Source: CAWBOY01 sp963790585
Lineage (GTDB): Bacteria; Planctomycetota; Planctomycetia; Gemmatales; Gemmataceae
Length of the DNA: 64,000 bases
Direction of reading: 5' to 3'
Assembly: GCA_963790585.1 (NCBI GenBank)
Contig: CAWBOY010000002.1
Location: 1,116,001-1,180,000 of the forward strand
The stretch's first letter is position 1. Each line of letters opens with the position of its first letter. The notes below the pieces were generated by a model that saw only the letters and a program-made list of their open reading frames with translations, was not told where the DNA came from and searched no databases. Both the position numbers and the translations under genes were made by a program. This document shows, one piece after another, positions 27,066 through 35,506 of the stretch.

Positions 27066-28520
27066 ATGCTCGTGATTCCCGGACGATCAGGCAAAGATAC
27101 CTGCGACGGCGTCACACGACGCGAGTTGCTGCGCGTGGGCGGCTCGGCAGTTCTCGGTTTGAGCCTGGGTCAGATCCTCGGCTTGCAAGCACGGGCTGGC
27201 GAATCGACAGGCGGCCCCGGCTTCGGCAAAGCCAAGAGCGTCATTCTCCTCTATCTTCAGGGCGGCCCGAGCCATCTCGACTTGTGGGATCCAAAAGACG
27301 GCGTACCGGATAATGTGAAGAGCATTTTCAAGGCCATCGATACCAAGGTAAATGGCTGCAAGTTTACCGAGCTTCTCCCCAAGCTGGCCAAGGTCAACGA
27401 TCGGGCGACGATGATTCGCTCGATGAGCTATACGCCGGTCGGCCTGTTTAATCATACGGCCGCCATCTATCAGATGCTCACCGGGTACACAGCGGACAAG
27501 GTTAGCCCGTCAGGCCAACTGGAGCCGCCTAGCCCGAAGGACTTTCCCAACCTCGGCTCGAACATCGCCAAGCTGAAGCCGCCTACCGTGCCGATGCTGC
27601 CATTCGTCATGCTGCCCCGTCCTCTGCAGGAGAGCAATGTTATCGGCAAGGGAGGCACCGCAGGCTTCCTCGGGCGCGCCTACGATCCCTATCTGCTCTA
27701 CCCGCCCGGCGACGACATGGACATGACCAAGCTCGACAAGATCCAGACGGAGGATCTCCAGCTTCGCCGCGAGGTTTCGTCTACGCGGCTGGAACGCCGC
27801 GCTCGGCTTCGCGACGCGATCAACGAGGGAATGCCGGCGCTCGACAAGGCGACCGCGAAATATGATCTCGACGAATACTACGGCAAGGCGCTGAGCCTGG
27901 TCATCTCCGGCAGAGCGCGAAAAGCATTCGACCTGTCACAAGAAAAGCCCGAAACACGCGAGAAATATGGCAAAAACACCTTCGGCCAATCGTGCCTCTT
28001 GGCCCGTCGTTTGGTCGAGGCCGGGACGCGCTTCGTCGAAGTGAACTGGCCCAAAGTCGCCAACTCTGACAATCATTCGTGGGACGTTCATACCGGCCTC
28101 TCGACGCGCATGAAGACGCAGGCCGCCCCAATGCTCGACACGGCATTGTCGGCCCTGCTCGAAGACCTCGACGAACGCGGCCTACTGAAAGAGACGCTCG
28201 TTGTCGCCGTCGGCGAGTTCGGCCGTAGCCCGCAACGCGGCGTCAGCACCTCCGGCAACGACAACAGCGACGACGGCCGCGATCACTGGCCGTACTGCTA
28301 TACCTCCTTGATCGCCGGCGCCGGCATCAAACGCGGCTTCGTCTACGGCAAGTCCGACAAAACCGCCTCGGCCCCGGTGGAGAATCCCGTCCACCCACGC
28401 GAATTGCTGGCGACGATCTACCACAGCATGGGCATCAATCCAGCAACGATGGTTTACAATCACCTGAATCAACCACGCGAGCTGGTTCAGGGGGATGTGG
28501 TGACGGGGATTTTGAGTTAA
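27066..28520 (+). CDS. DUF1501 Tat-exported protein
   Basis: 484 aa. N-terminal twin-arginine signal: TRRELLRVGGSAVLGLSLGQILGL. DUF1501 core: KSVILLYLQGGPSHLDLWDPKD near residue 59, FTELLPKLAKVNDRATMIRSMSY, GKNTFGQSCLLARRLVEAGTRFVEV near 300, and VVAVGEFGRSPQ..GRDHWPYCYTSLIAGAGIKRG near 380. The fold is sulfatase/alkaline-phosphatase-like. It is usually encoded beside DUF1549/DUF1553 proteins, but here the only one is 26 kb away. The gene is followed by the third copy of the GAGCCTGAAGCG hairpin. Confidence 0.95.
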   Translation: MLVIPGRSGKDTCDGVTRRELLRVGGSAVLGLSLGQILGLQARAGESTGGPGFGKAKSVILLYLQGGPSHLDLWDPKDGVPDNVKSIFKAIDTKVNGCKFTELLPKLAKVNDRATMIRSMSYTPVGLFNHTAAIYQMLTGYTADKVSPSGQLEPPSPKDFPNLGSNIAKLKPPTVPMLPFVMLPRPLQESNVIGKGGTAGFLGRAYDPYLLYPPGDDMDMTKLDKIQTEDLQLRREVSSTRLERRARLRDAINEGMPALDKATAKYDLDEYYGKALSLVISGRARKAFDLSQEKPETREKYGKNTFGQSCLLARRLVEAGTRFVEVNWPKVANSDNHSWDVHTGLSTRMKTQAAPMLDTALSALLEDLDERGLLKETLVVAVGEFGRSPQRGVSTSGNDNSDDGRDHWPYCYTSLIAGAGIKRGFVYGKSDKTASAPVENPVHPRELLATIYHSMGINPATMVYNHLNQPRELVQGDVVTGILS

Positions 28521-28533
28521 ATTGGACTGACCG

Positions 28534-28609
28534 TCCGAGCCTGAAGCGTAAGCGAAGAGCATTTCTATTTTATAAATTAGATTGCTCTTCGCTGACGCTT
28601 CAGACTCGG
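28534..28609. repeat. GAGCCTGAAGCGTAAGC hairpin, third locus
   Basis: Arms CCGAGCCTGAAGCGTAAGCG and an inverted copy with two or three substitutions, around an AT-rich loop. It ends the DUF1501 transcript. The divergence between the arms is higher than in the copies at 20,454 and 23,963. Confidence 0.82.
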
Positions 28610-28659
28610 TTTAACGCGGTCTTCGACATTGCGGGTCATCACGTCTCAGCGAGCGAAGG

Positions 28660-29145
28660 ATGGCCAAAGCTCCAGAGGTAGAGCCAGAACAAGCTGAATT
28701 AACTGAACCGCCAATGACTTTGGCAATGTATCACGGCACTAGCCGCACGTTCGCTTTGGCGATGGCTGGATCGATCACATCAGGCACTATTGACGTAACA
28801 CGGGGTCGAGGTGAATTCGGTCGTGGGTTTTATGCCCAGGACTCGCCGGGAAATGCGTTTCGCCGTGGACAGCTTCTCTATGGCAACAACGCGGCAATCT
28901 TGGTGTTAGAGGTCGAGAGCCACGCTTTTTTTGGGCTGGCTATTCAGAAATTGTCTTTGAGCCAGGCACGTCAGCTTTATGCGACTGTATGCGGAAACAA
29001 TTCCCAGCACATCTATACTACAATGCATGATGTAATCAGTGGCCCGCTGGTGAATGCTCCAAAAATAACACAAATGAAGTTCCAAACTGCCAGTTCACAA
29101 ATGTTGTTAAATGGGCAGCTCACACAGAGATCGGTGCGACCCTAG
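28660..29145 (+). CDS. ADP-ribosyltransferase-fold (DUF3990-like) protein
   Basis: 161 aa. MYHGTSRTFALAMAGSI near residue 23, followed by DVTRGRGEFGRGFYAQDSP near 46, matches the pattern of DUF3990 and related ADP-ribosyltransferase-fold proteins: YHGT histidine, then DFGxGFY. The C-terminal YTTMHDVISGPLVN and QTASSQMLLN also resemble that family, where a late loop supports NAD binding. The equivalent catalytic Glu is not obvious. Some relatives are toxins or effectors with a neighbouring partner. The next gene starts 18 bp later, consistent with a two-gene module. Assignment to the fold is moderately sure; the toxin role is inference. Confidence 0.65.
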   Translation: MAKAPEVEPEQAELTEPPMTLAMYHGTSRTFALAMAGSITSGTIDVTRGRGEFGRGFYAQDSPGNAFRRGQLLYGNNAAILVLEVESHAFFGLAIQKLSLSQARQLYATVCGNNSQHIYTTMHDVISGPLVNAPKITQMKFQTASSQMLLNGQLTQRSVRP

Positions 29146-29163
29146 TAGGTTGGGGGAAGAGCA

Positions 29164-29619
29164 ATGCGATTTGTTCATAGCCTGGTAAAGGGCACGCGCA
29201 ACGGACGCCAAGGCTGGCTTGTTCCAGTGGAAATGGGCGAAGAAGCATCCCATTACATTAGCTTTGTGATTCCAGTCGAGAACCGACCTGATTACAAATA
29301 CACTTGCGAGATCGTCAAAGCGCGAGGGCTAGAGCGGGAGATTGTCGCGCACGAAGTAATCAGCAAAGGAAAAGAGGCCTACGTTCTGGCAGCTGAAGGG
29401 CTGGAATTAGTGTTTTCCCTGACTGCGACGGGAATCGACGAGCCGCCATTGCCCTATGTGGGCGAATTGGAACATCCAGACTTTGAACTTCCATTCATTG
29501 AAATCGAACCGGACGATCCGGCTATCTTAGATCGCCTGTTTATGGAGCATGGCGTAGGCATCCTTGGGTGCGATCCTTTCCAGCATTACGTCGGAGCGGA
29601 AAAGTTGATGGTAAGGTGA
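29164..29619 (+). CDS. Unknown protein adjoining the ADP-ribosyltransferase-like gene
   Basis: 151 aa, acidic (for example EIEPDDPAILDRLFMEHG). It begins MRFVHSLVKGTRNGRQGWLVPVE and has a mixed beta/alpha pattern with no known motif; no signal or membrane segment. A GGGGGAAGAG box sits 5-6 bases before the ATG. The 18-bp gap after the preceding gene and its acidic character fit an antitoxin or immunity partner, but nothing in the sequence proves that. It has no relation that I recognise to the usual DUF3990 partner DUF3791. Confidence 0.65.
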   Translation: MRFVHSLVKGTRNGRQGWLVPVEMGEEASHYISFVIPVENRPDYKYTCEIVKARGLEREIVAHEVISKGKEAYVLAAEGLELVFSLTATGIDEPPLPYVGELEHPDFELPFIEIEPDDPAILDRLFMEHGVGILGCDPFQHYVGAEKLMVR

Positions 29620-29657
29620 GCTGCGATTGAACTTCACCGCAGCTCTGGATCCAGGCC

Positions 29658-30271
29658 TCAAAACGCCGTCCCCTCCTGCTCCGCCAAATGCGCTCGCAGC
29701 TTGCGGATCGCTTTATACTTCTCATCGCTCACACGGTCGGTCGGCATCTTCAGCTCTTCCGCCATATCGGCTACCGACCAGCCCTCGAAGCTCAATTGCA
29801 AGATGCGCTGTTGGCGCTCGCTGAGCAACTCCGCGGCCGCCTCTTGTACCTGCCGCTGCTTCTCTTCGAGCACTTTCCGATTCGCCGCCGCGTCGTCGGC
29901 TACGCCGTCTAGTTCGCTGGCCCATTTGCGGCTTCGTTGCGTCCGCTTCTTGACGGCATCGATCGCGCGCAAAAACTCGCGCCGCTCTTCCCCTTCGGAG
30001 CCGAGAACCTGACTCCAAGCACTCGTTGGAAACGCGCTCTAGAAGCCTCGTGAACACCTCTTGCGTGCAATCGCTCCAGGCAGCGATCGGTAGGCGAGCG
30101 TTGCGCCGAACAGGTCGAGCAGTAGCGGCCGAGGTCGTTGATCGCTTGCGATGTCTGTTGGGCACTAGCAGTGTCGGCGACGGCAGGAACGGCAGCGCTC
30201 AGCGCGCTGCCGAGGACCATAGCCATCAAATAAGGGCGGCGCGAGCCGTGTCCTGATGCGCGTGCTTTCAT
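29658..30271 (-). pseudogene. Sigma-70-family (ECF-like) sigma factor, frameshifted
   Basis: The C-terminal piece (29,658-29,972) has a region 4 helix-turn-helix: LSERQQRILQLSFEGWSVADMAEELKMPTDRVSDEKYKAIRKLRAHL. Upstream, AAWSDCTQEVFTRLLERVS is region 2-like and lies in another frame. Reading TSAWSQVLGSEGEERREFLRAIDAVKKRTQRSRKW needs one shift near 30,030. The piece before that (DTASAQQTSQAINDLGRY) needs at least one more. A GGGAGG box precedes ATG 30,271. The gene therefore has two or more indels but otherwise conserved coding content. Target promoters are unknown. Confidence 0.7.
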
Positions 30272-30382
30272 TGGCGTGCGACCTCCCGTGACTTCGATAC
30301 TCTCTGGCAACCGGACAGCGACCGGAACCAATCTCGCCGGCAAGAGAATTATACACTGTATTACTGGACCGCCCTCAGGCTC

Positions 30383-32194
30383 TCACTTCATCTTCTCCCA
30401 GAGCGGCTGCAGTGAATCCGCCGTATTCGACGGCATCGTTCCGGGGGCGTAAGCCGCCCGCGCGAACAGAGCGGCGAGCCGCCGGGCCTCCTGGGCGATT
30501 ACGGGAACCTCTCGGCCGATGCGCTCGCAGAATTCGTAGGGTGTCTCCCCTTCGTTGCGAGCCAAGTCACGCTCCCGCGCCCACGCCTCCATAGCGGCGA
30601 AGCTATAACGAGTCAACTCGTGCGCCGACCAACGACCAGCTTCACCAGTCACATAAGGATTGCTGAAATCGGAAAACGGTCGACGCGAGTCAATGTGTCT
30701 CTCCTCATCTTCTTGCTCCGCCGTCGCCGCGCCTTTCTTGCCCCAGCCGAACAGGTTGGCCCAGAAATTGTTCCAGGCATCGAGCAAGCGCCTGGCCCAG
30801 TCGCTGAAATTGGATAGCCAACTCAGACCGGATCGGAACATTAGAAACAGGACGACAAGGGCCAGAATCAAAAAGACGAGCCATTTGAAGAACGGCCGCA
30901 GCCAATCGAGCGCCGGCCAGGGCGGCGGTGCGCTTTGGGATTGGCTTTGACTATCTTTCTGCTGGTCGCGGTCCTTGTTGTCCTTTTGCTCTTGATCCTT
31001 TTGTTTGCTGTCCTTGGCTTTGCTCTCGCCGCTCTTGCCCTTGTCTTTATCGCCCCCTTTTCCGTCCTTCTTGTCCGTTTGACTTTTGCCGTCCTTGCCA
31101 TCCTTACCTTTGCCGCCCGATTTGTCTTTTCCTTGGCTATCGCGTTTGTCTTTCTCCGCGCCGCCGGAAGCTTTGTCGCCGGGATCGTTCTTGCCCTTGT
31201 CCTTGCTGCCTGGACCTTCATCCTTGGCGGGACTGTCTCCTTTCATGGCGAAACGGGCCGATTTATTCTTGTCCTCGCCGTCGGAGGGTCGAAAATTGAT
31301 CCATGGATACTCCGACCAAGGCCGAGGCAGCAGTGCACCGAGCAGTACCATGCCAGCGATCATGATGCCGCCGACCGTAAGCCAGGTCCCCGTCATGGCC
31401 GCCGGCATCTCCAGCTTCTTTTGCCGCAGATAGCGACGAAGGCTAAGAAAGCAGGTCGTCAGCAAAAGCCCGAGCCCGCTGGAAACGTAGAGCGTCAAGA
31501 GCCAGAACGTATAGCGCCGACGGGCCAGTGCATCGGCAGGGATGAACGCCTGCCCAAGGCCGAACAAGGGTAGCGCCGCGAACGAGAAGTAGATAACCCA
31601 GACGCCTAACGTGTGCTTTTTACGACGCCGCTCGGCATACTTGCGATAGCGCGACCAGAAGTCGTCTGACTCCGGATTCTTTTTGTTCGCTTCTACTTCC
31701 GGCTCCAGTTCCTCCGGTTCTTCCGATTTATTTTCATTGGCGTCGACATCCAGACCGGCAACTTGCAACAACCCTTCGCCACTCATTTCACTTTGGTCAT
31801 CGATATTGGTGCAGTCATAGGTCAGCTTGTAAGCACACCACCATATGAGGCCGATAAGCCCGAGATTGAATAGGCCACGCAGCGAGGCGACCACGCTACC
31901 TTCGGGATAGGGGACAAACTGCTGCAGTGCGATCCAGACAGGGACACCCAGACATAGGCCATACAATGTCGGCTTGCTCCCGACTTCCTCAGTCATCGTC
32001 ATCCGCGCGATCAACACTGCGCCGAAGATAAAGAAAAACATCGTCCATTGCAGGCGCTCGGTGTATTTGCCTTGGTAAAGAATCTCGACGAGGAAAAAGA
32101 CGAGGCTGGCGATCATGACCATGATCAGCCCCGGCGTCAGCGCGATAGCGACGTAGTCGACTGCGGTCTGCCGCGGTTGGTCGGATCGAGCCAT
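30383..32194 (-). CDS. DUF4129-domain membrane protein with a long charged linker
   Basis: 603 aa. Five or so membrane segments in the first 300 residues (ALTPGLIMVMIASLVFFLVEI, FFFIFGAVLIARMTM, GVWVIYFSFAALPLFGL, YTFWLLTLYVSSGLGLLLTTCFL, TWLTVGGIMIAGMVLLGALL). Residues about 310-420 form a Lys/Asp/Gly/Ser low-complexity linker. One more membrane helix (FKWLVFLILALVVLFLMF) and the DUF4129 domain (LTRYSFAAMEAWARERDLARNEGETPYEFCERIG) follow. DUF4129 is the C-terminal part of transglutaminase-type TgpA proteins; here the transglutaminase domain is absent. It lies 7 bp downstream of the DUF58 gene. Confidence 0.88.
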   Translation of the reverse strand: MARSDQPRQTAVDYVAIALTPGLIMVMIASLVFFLVEILYQGKYTERLQWTMFFFIFGAVLIARMTMTEEVGSKPTLYGLCLGVPVWIALQQFVPYPEGSVVASLRGLFNLGLIGLIWWCAYKLTYDCTNIDDQSEMSGEGLLQVAGLDVDANENKSEEPEELEPEVEANKKNPESDDFWSRYRKYAERRRKKHTLGVWVIYFSFAALPLFGLGQAFIPADALARRRYTFWLLTLYVSSGLGLLLTTCFLSLRRYLRQKKLEMPAAMTGTWLTVGGIMIAGMVLLGALLPRPWSEYPWINFRPSDGEDKNKSARFAMKGDSPAKDEGPGSKDKGKNDPGDKASGGAEKDKRDSQGKDKSGGKGKDGKDGKSQTDKKDGKGGDKDKGKSGESKAKDSKQKDQEQKDNKDRDQQKDSQSQSQSAPPPWPALDWLRPFFKWLVFLILALVVLFLMFRSGLSWLSNFSDWARRLLDAWNNFWANLFGWGKKGAATAEQEDEERHIDSRRPFSDFSNPYVTGEAGRWSAHELTRYSFAAMEAWARERDLARNEGETPYEFCERIGREVPVIAQEARRLAALFARAAYAPGTMPSNTADSLQPLWEKMK

Positions 32195-32201
32195 ATTAAT
32201 C

Positions 32202-33545
32202 TCACACTAAATTCGTCAGCAACGTATATGGTGTCGCATTGCCTACCTGTTTGCGACACAATTCCGGCAAAGCGGCTTCCGTTCCCAAATGCCGTACATC
32301 GCGGATGCCCTCCACGAGCAGCCGTCCGTAGGCCACTTCCAGAGCATCATCGGTCATAATGAGCAGCACGACCGTGATGCCCAGGCCGCGACGGCGCAGA
32401 TTCCCCAGCGCGATCGCGGTTGCCACGGTCACGTCGGGCAAGACGGCGACCAGGGTGGCATCGCGCGGAATTCGCGGTACCGTCTCCGCTATGAGGTCGG
32501 CGCAGGTCAAACCGTCCGTCAGTTCGACGCGTGCCAATGTCTCGCGGATGCGCTGCAACTGCTCGACGCCGCGTCTCGTTTCGACGATTACCGGCTGTAG
32601 CCGATCGCTTTTCTCCTGCATGGCCGCCTCGCTGCGAGCCGATTGCCGAGAGCTAGGTTGCCCAACCCAACCTTCGGTGCGAATTCGATCGACCGCGTCA
32701 CGAGCATTCGTTACCAAACCAATTTGTTGCCCCATTTGATAGACGGCATTGGCCAGCGAAACCGCCGTGGCGACCGCCAGTTCGGATCGGAACGGCTCAC
32801 CCTGGGCGTGATAACCCCCTTTGTTAAAGTCGAGCAGTATGGTCGATCCTGTCAGCGTCGAGGGTTCATAGATTTTGCAATGCAACGCCCCCGTGCGCGC
32901 CGTCGCACGCCAGTGAACCCGGCTGAGCGGATCGCCTTGTTCATAAGGCCGCACGCCTGCTATACGCGTCGGATCCTCGAACAACCGATGCGTCATGCGC
33001 ACGTCGCCAATAGGCCGGCGCGAGATCAGCTCATACCCCGTCAGCGCCACAATCTTTGGATAGACGAGCAGAAATGCCGGCTCCGCCGCGATGCGAAATC
33101 GCCGATGCAAGCCAAATAAATCTCCATTTTCCAGGACGACCGGCCCGATCTGATAATAACCGCGCGTCAGACACTCCAAATCGTATTCCAGCTCGCATTC
33201 GCCGCCCGCCGCAAGCATGCCGATTTGCAAGCGCTTGCCACGGATCTTGAGTCGTGGAAAACGCGGATCGATGTCCCGTCGCGGCAGTTGATCCTCGATC
33301 AAGATCCAAGGCACCGGCAGCTTGCCATGATTTTTCACCCGGACGACGACCTTGACAATGTCCCCCACCTCACCGACCGTCTGACTCACCGTCCGCTTCG
33401 CCGTCAGCCCGCCCGCCCACGATTTCGCCAACACGCGACTTAAAAGCAAGAGCGCAAGCAACACATACATCGCATACGCCAGCAACCCCGCCTCGATGAG
33501 CAGCGATGCCAGCAGAATCAGAACGACGCCGACGAACCATTTCAT
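32202..33545 (-). CDS. DUF58-domain protein
   Basis: 447 aa. Two N-terminal membrane segments (GVVLILLASLLIEAGLLAYAMYVLLALLLL), an extracytoplasmic beta segment (VRVKNHGKLPVPWILIEDQLPRRD) and then the DUF58 signature RRPIGDVRMTHRLFEDPTRIAGVRPYEQGDPLSRVHWRATARTG near residues 180-225. A von Willebrand A-type fold follows. DUF58 proteins usually accompany MoxR AAA+ ATPases and TgpA/DUF4129 proteins. The DUF4129 partner follows within 7 bp, but no moxR is in the window. Start ATG 33,545. Confidence 0.93.
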   Translation of the reverse strand: MKWFVGVVLILLASLLIEAGLLAYAMYVLLALLLLSRVLAKSWAGGLTAKRTVSQTVGEVGDIVKVVVRVKNHGKLPVPWILIEDQLPRRDIDPRFPRLKIRGKRLQIGMLAAGGECELEYDLECLTRGYYQIGPVVLENGDLFGLHRRFRIAAEPAFLLVYPKIVALTGYELISRRPIGDVRMTHRLFEDPTRIAGVRPYEQGDPLSRVHWRATARTGALHCKIYEPSTLTGSTILLDFNKGGYHAQGEPFRSELAVATAVSLANAVYQMGQQIGLVTNARDAVDRIRTEGWVGQPSSRQSARSEAAMQEKSDRLQPVIVETRRGVEQLQRIRETLARVELTDGLTCADLIAETVPRIPRDATLVAVLPDVTVATAIALGNLRRRGLGITVVLLIMTDDALEVAYGRLLVEGIRDVRHLGTEAALPELCRKQVGNATPYTLLTNLV

Positions 33546-33739
33546 AAGGAGTCTTTCGGTCGCGCGTTAAAATGAGCCGCGCACAAAGTAAGTGAGTTGA
33601 ACTTGAATGTCGTGCAATCATTATCGAACTGTCCGTTTTCGGCGTCGTCTCCAACTACATATTACTGAGTAAGCGAGTTAACCGTCGCGATTGTTACCGT
33701 GCCAAATACTTTGTCCGCGCCTCCGCCCCCGCTACGTAA

Positions 33740-34438
33740 CTAAACTTCTTTATCCTTCTCTATGGCGTGTATTGCACTCTGAATGCTCGCCCGCACAGAC
33801 TCAGTGCAACGCTCCGGAGGTATCGCCCACGTATAGGACCGCCCTTGAGCCTTATAGAGGGTTGCAAGAGCTACCTTCGCAAGTCCTCCAAGCTTGCCTA
33901 ACGCATTTAGGATCATTTCGATCGTGTCGAACGTGTTCGGATCGGCGACTGCGCGGTCCATGAGCGTGATGAAGAAGGCGATGTTGTCCCACCACGCTCC
34001 CGCCTGAACAATGTAGTCAGCATAGTGGTAGATAGTAAGATGCGGTGGTTGGCCAGCCAGTAGTCCTAACGCTGTTTGCTCAACGGTGTCGATCCACAAC
34101 TCCAGCCGCTTGGCATCTTCAGCTGTAATGAGCTTGTTTCGCTGAAGCATCCCGTCAGGGTGCAACCCCCAAGCACGCCCGTACCAACTCAGCGACCATA
34201 CAGTTTGGACGATCTCGCGATCGACCTGCTGATTTTTGTGGATGCGCTCCCCGACTGTCAGCAACGCTTCCATTACCTGGTGGAAGTTCTTTTCCTTGAG
34301 CGCTCGATACGGCCGGAGGCTCCCAAGGAAGCCGTCTTCGAGGATCTGTGGTTGACCTTCCGTGTCCGTGGCACCCGAGCTGTGTAGAAGCAACAGGTGT
34401 TTGGCTTGGTCAAAATCCATCTGTAACACCACATTCAC
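33740..34438 (-). CDS. Uncharacterised protein
   Basis: 232 aa with no membrane segments. It is helix-rich (FHQVMEALLTVGERIHKNQQVDREIVQTVWSLSWYGRAW; FDTIEMILNALGKLGGLAKVALATLYK) with several tryptophans. It looks like a full-length gene because the frame is uninterrupted and codon use resembles its neighbours, but I recognise no family. The start is not well fixed; M at 34,420 (second Met) is a possible alternative. Confidence 0.7.
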   Translation of the reverse strand: MNVVLQMDFDQAKHLLLLHSSGATDTEGQPQILEDGFLGSLRPYRALKEKNFHQVMEALLTVGERIHKNQQVDREIVQTVWSLSWYGRAWGLHPDGMLQRNKLITAEDAKRLELWIDTVEQTALGLLAGQPPHLTIYHYADYIVQAGAWWDNIAFFITLMDRAVADPNTFDTIEMILNALGKLGGLAKVALATLYKAQGRSYTWAIPPERCTESVRASIQSAIHAIEKDKEV

Positions 34439-34492
34439 TGGCCTTCTCGATTGATTCTTGACAGGAAATGGCTCTCGAACATCTGATAGGCT

Positions 34493-35458
34493 TTAAGCAG
34501 TTAGGTAACGCTTCGGCACCTCAGCCCCCGCGACGTAACTCAACTTCCCGATCTTGCACATCTGATACACATGGATCCGAAACTCCGGACATGTGCTTAC
34601 CAGACAATACGCATCAGTCGGGGTGAATCCATACTCACGAATCAGCCAGTCCATCAAGTTCACGGTCGCGGTTTCGACGGCTACTTCCAGGGGGCGGTAG
34701 GCATGGATGGAAATGAGGGACTCTGGCTTTTCGATGCGCATCCAGGGGGGACGTTGGCCTTTGATCAACTCGAAATGGAGTCGCACTGTGGATTGGGTTT
34801 CGGCGGCGGTGCCGGTGAATTCGGTGTCGCCTTGGCTGGCGTGGACGTCGCCGAGATAAAAAAGAGCGCCGGCATGGAAAATGGGGAGGTGGATGCGGTT
34901 GCCGGGGCAGACGTCGCGGATGTCCAGATTGCCGCCCCATTCGCCCTGGCCGTCGAGGCTCGTGGCCACCTCCCGATCTGGAGCGACGCCGAGGGTGCCG
35001 ACAAAGGGAGTGATGGGCCACGTGATCCGGTCGTTGAAATGCAACGTGCCGTCGCGGGTCGTGCCGCTCGGGCCTGGTGTGTGTTTGAAAATGCGAGTGG
35101 TGTAATCGGACGAGAGTTCTGGCCAGCGCGTCGATTCGCCGAGAGGTCCGCGGCGCGGGCCGATGGCGATCCACGAATAGTCGCCGACCTCGATCTCTTC
35201 GAGGCAAACAACGAGCGTGTCGCCGCGCTCGGCCCCCTCGACATAAACGGGGCCGGCAATGGGATTGGCCATCGGAGGCGAGCGGTCGAAACCTGGGCGC
35301 TGCGCGGGGATCGCCTTATCGGCGGGCGTTTTGAAATAGCCGGTGCTGGCGTCCCAGGTTTCGATCTCGATCATCTCGCCGGATTTGACTTGGAGGAGCG
35401 GTTCATCGCGGGCGTCGAAGGCGAATTTGAGGGCCTGGTCGCGCGGGATTTTTTGCAT
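34493..35458 (-). CDS. Acetamidase/formamidase-family protein
   Basis: 321 aa. Family motifs: NPIAGPVYVEGAERGDTLVV near residue 65, PFVGTLGVAPDREV near 155, WGGNLDIRDVCPGNRIHLPIFHAGALFYLGDVHASQGDTEFTGTAAE (metal and active-site segments) near 173-220, and LIREYGFTPTDAYCLVSTCPEFRIHVYQ near the end. The family hydrolyses small amides to ammonia and acids. Many members have only a predicted function, so substrate is open. The dehydrogenase gene upstream ends 49 bp before this start and may be co-transcribed. Confidence 0.92.
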   Translation of the reverse strand: MQKIPRDQALKFAFDARDEPLLQVKSGEMIEIETWDASTGYFKTPADKAIPAQRPGFDRSPPMANPIAGPVYVEGAERGDTLVVCLEEIEVGDYSWIAIGPRRGPLGESTRWPELSSDYTTRIFKHTPGPSGTTRDGTLHFNDRITWPITPFVGTLGVAPDREVATSLDGQGEWGGNLDIRDVCPGNRIHLPIFHAGALFYLGDVHASQGDTEFTGTAAETQSTVRLHFELIKGQRPPWMRIEKPESLISIHAYRPLEVAVETATVNLMDWLIREYGFTPTDAYCLVSTCPEFRIHVYQMCKIGKLSYVAGAEVPKRYLTA

Positions 35459-35506
35459 AAATGGGATCCCGGAACGATTGTTGATAGCGCAATCAAATGA
35501 TGGAGA

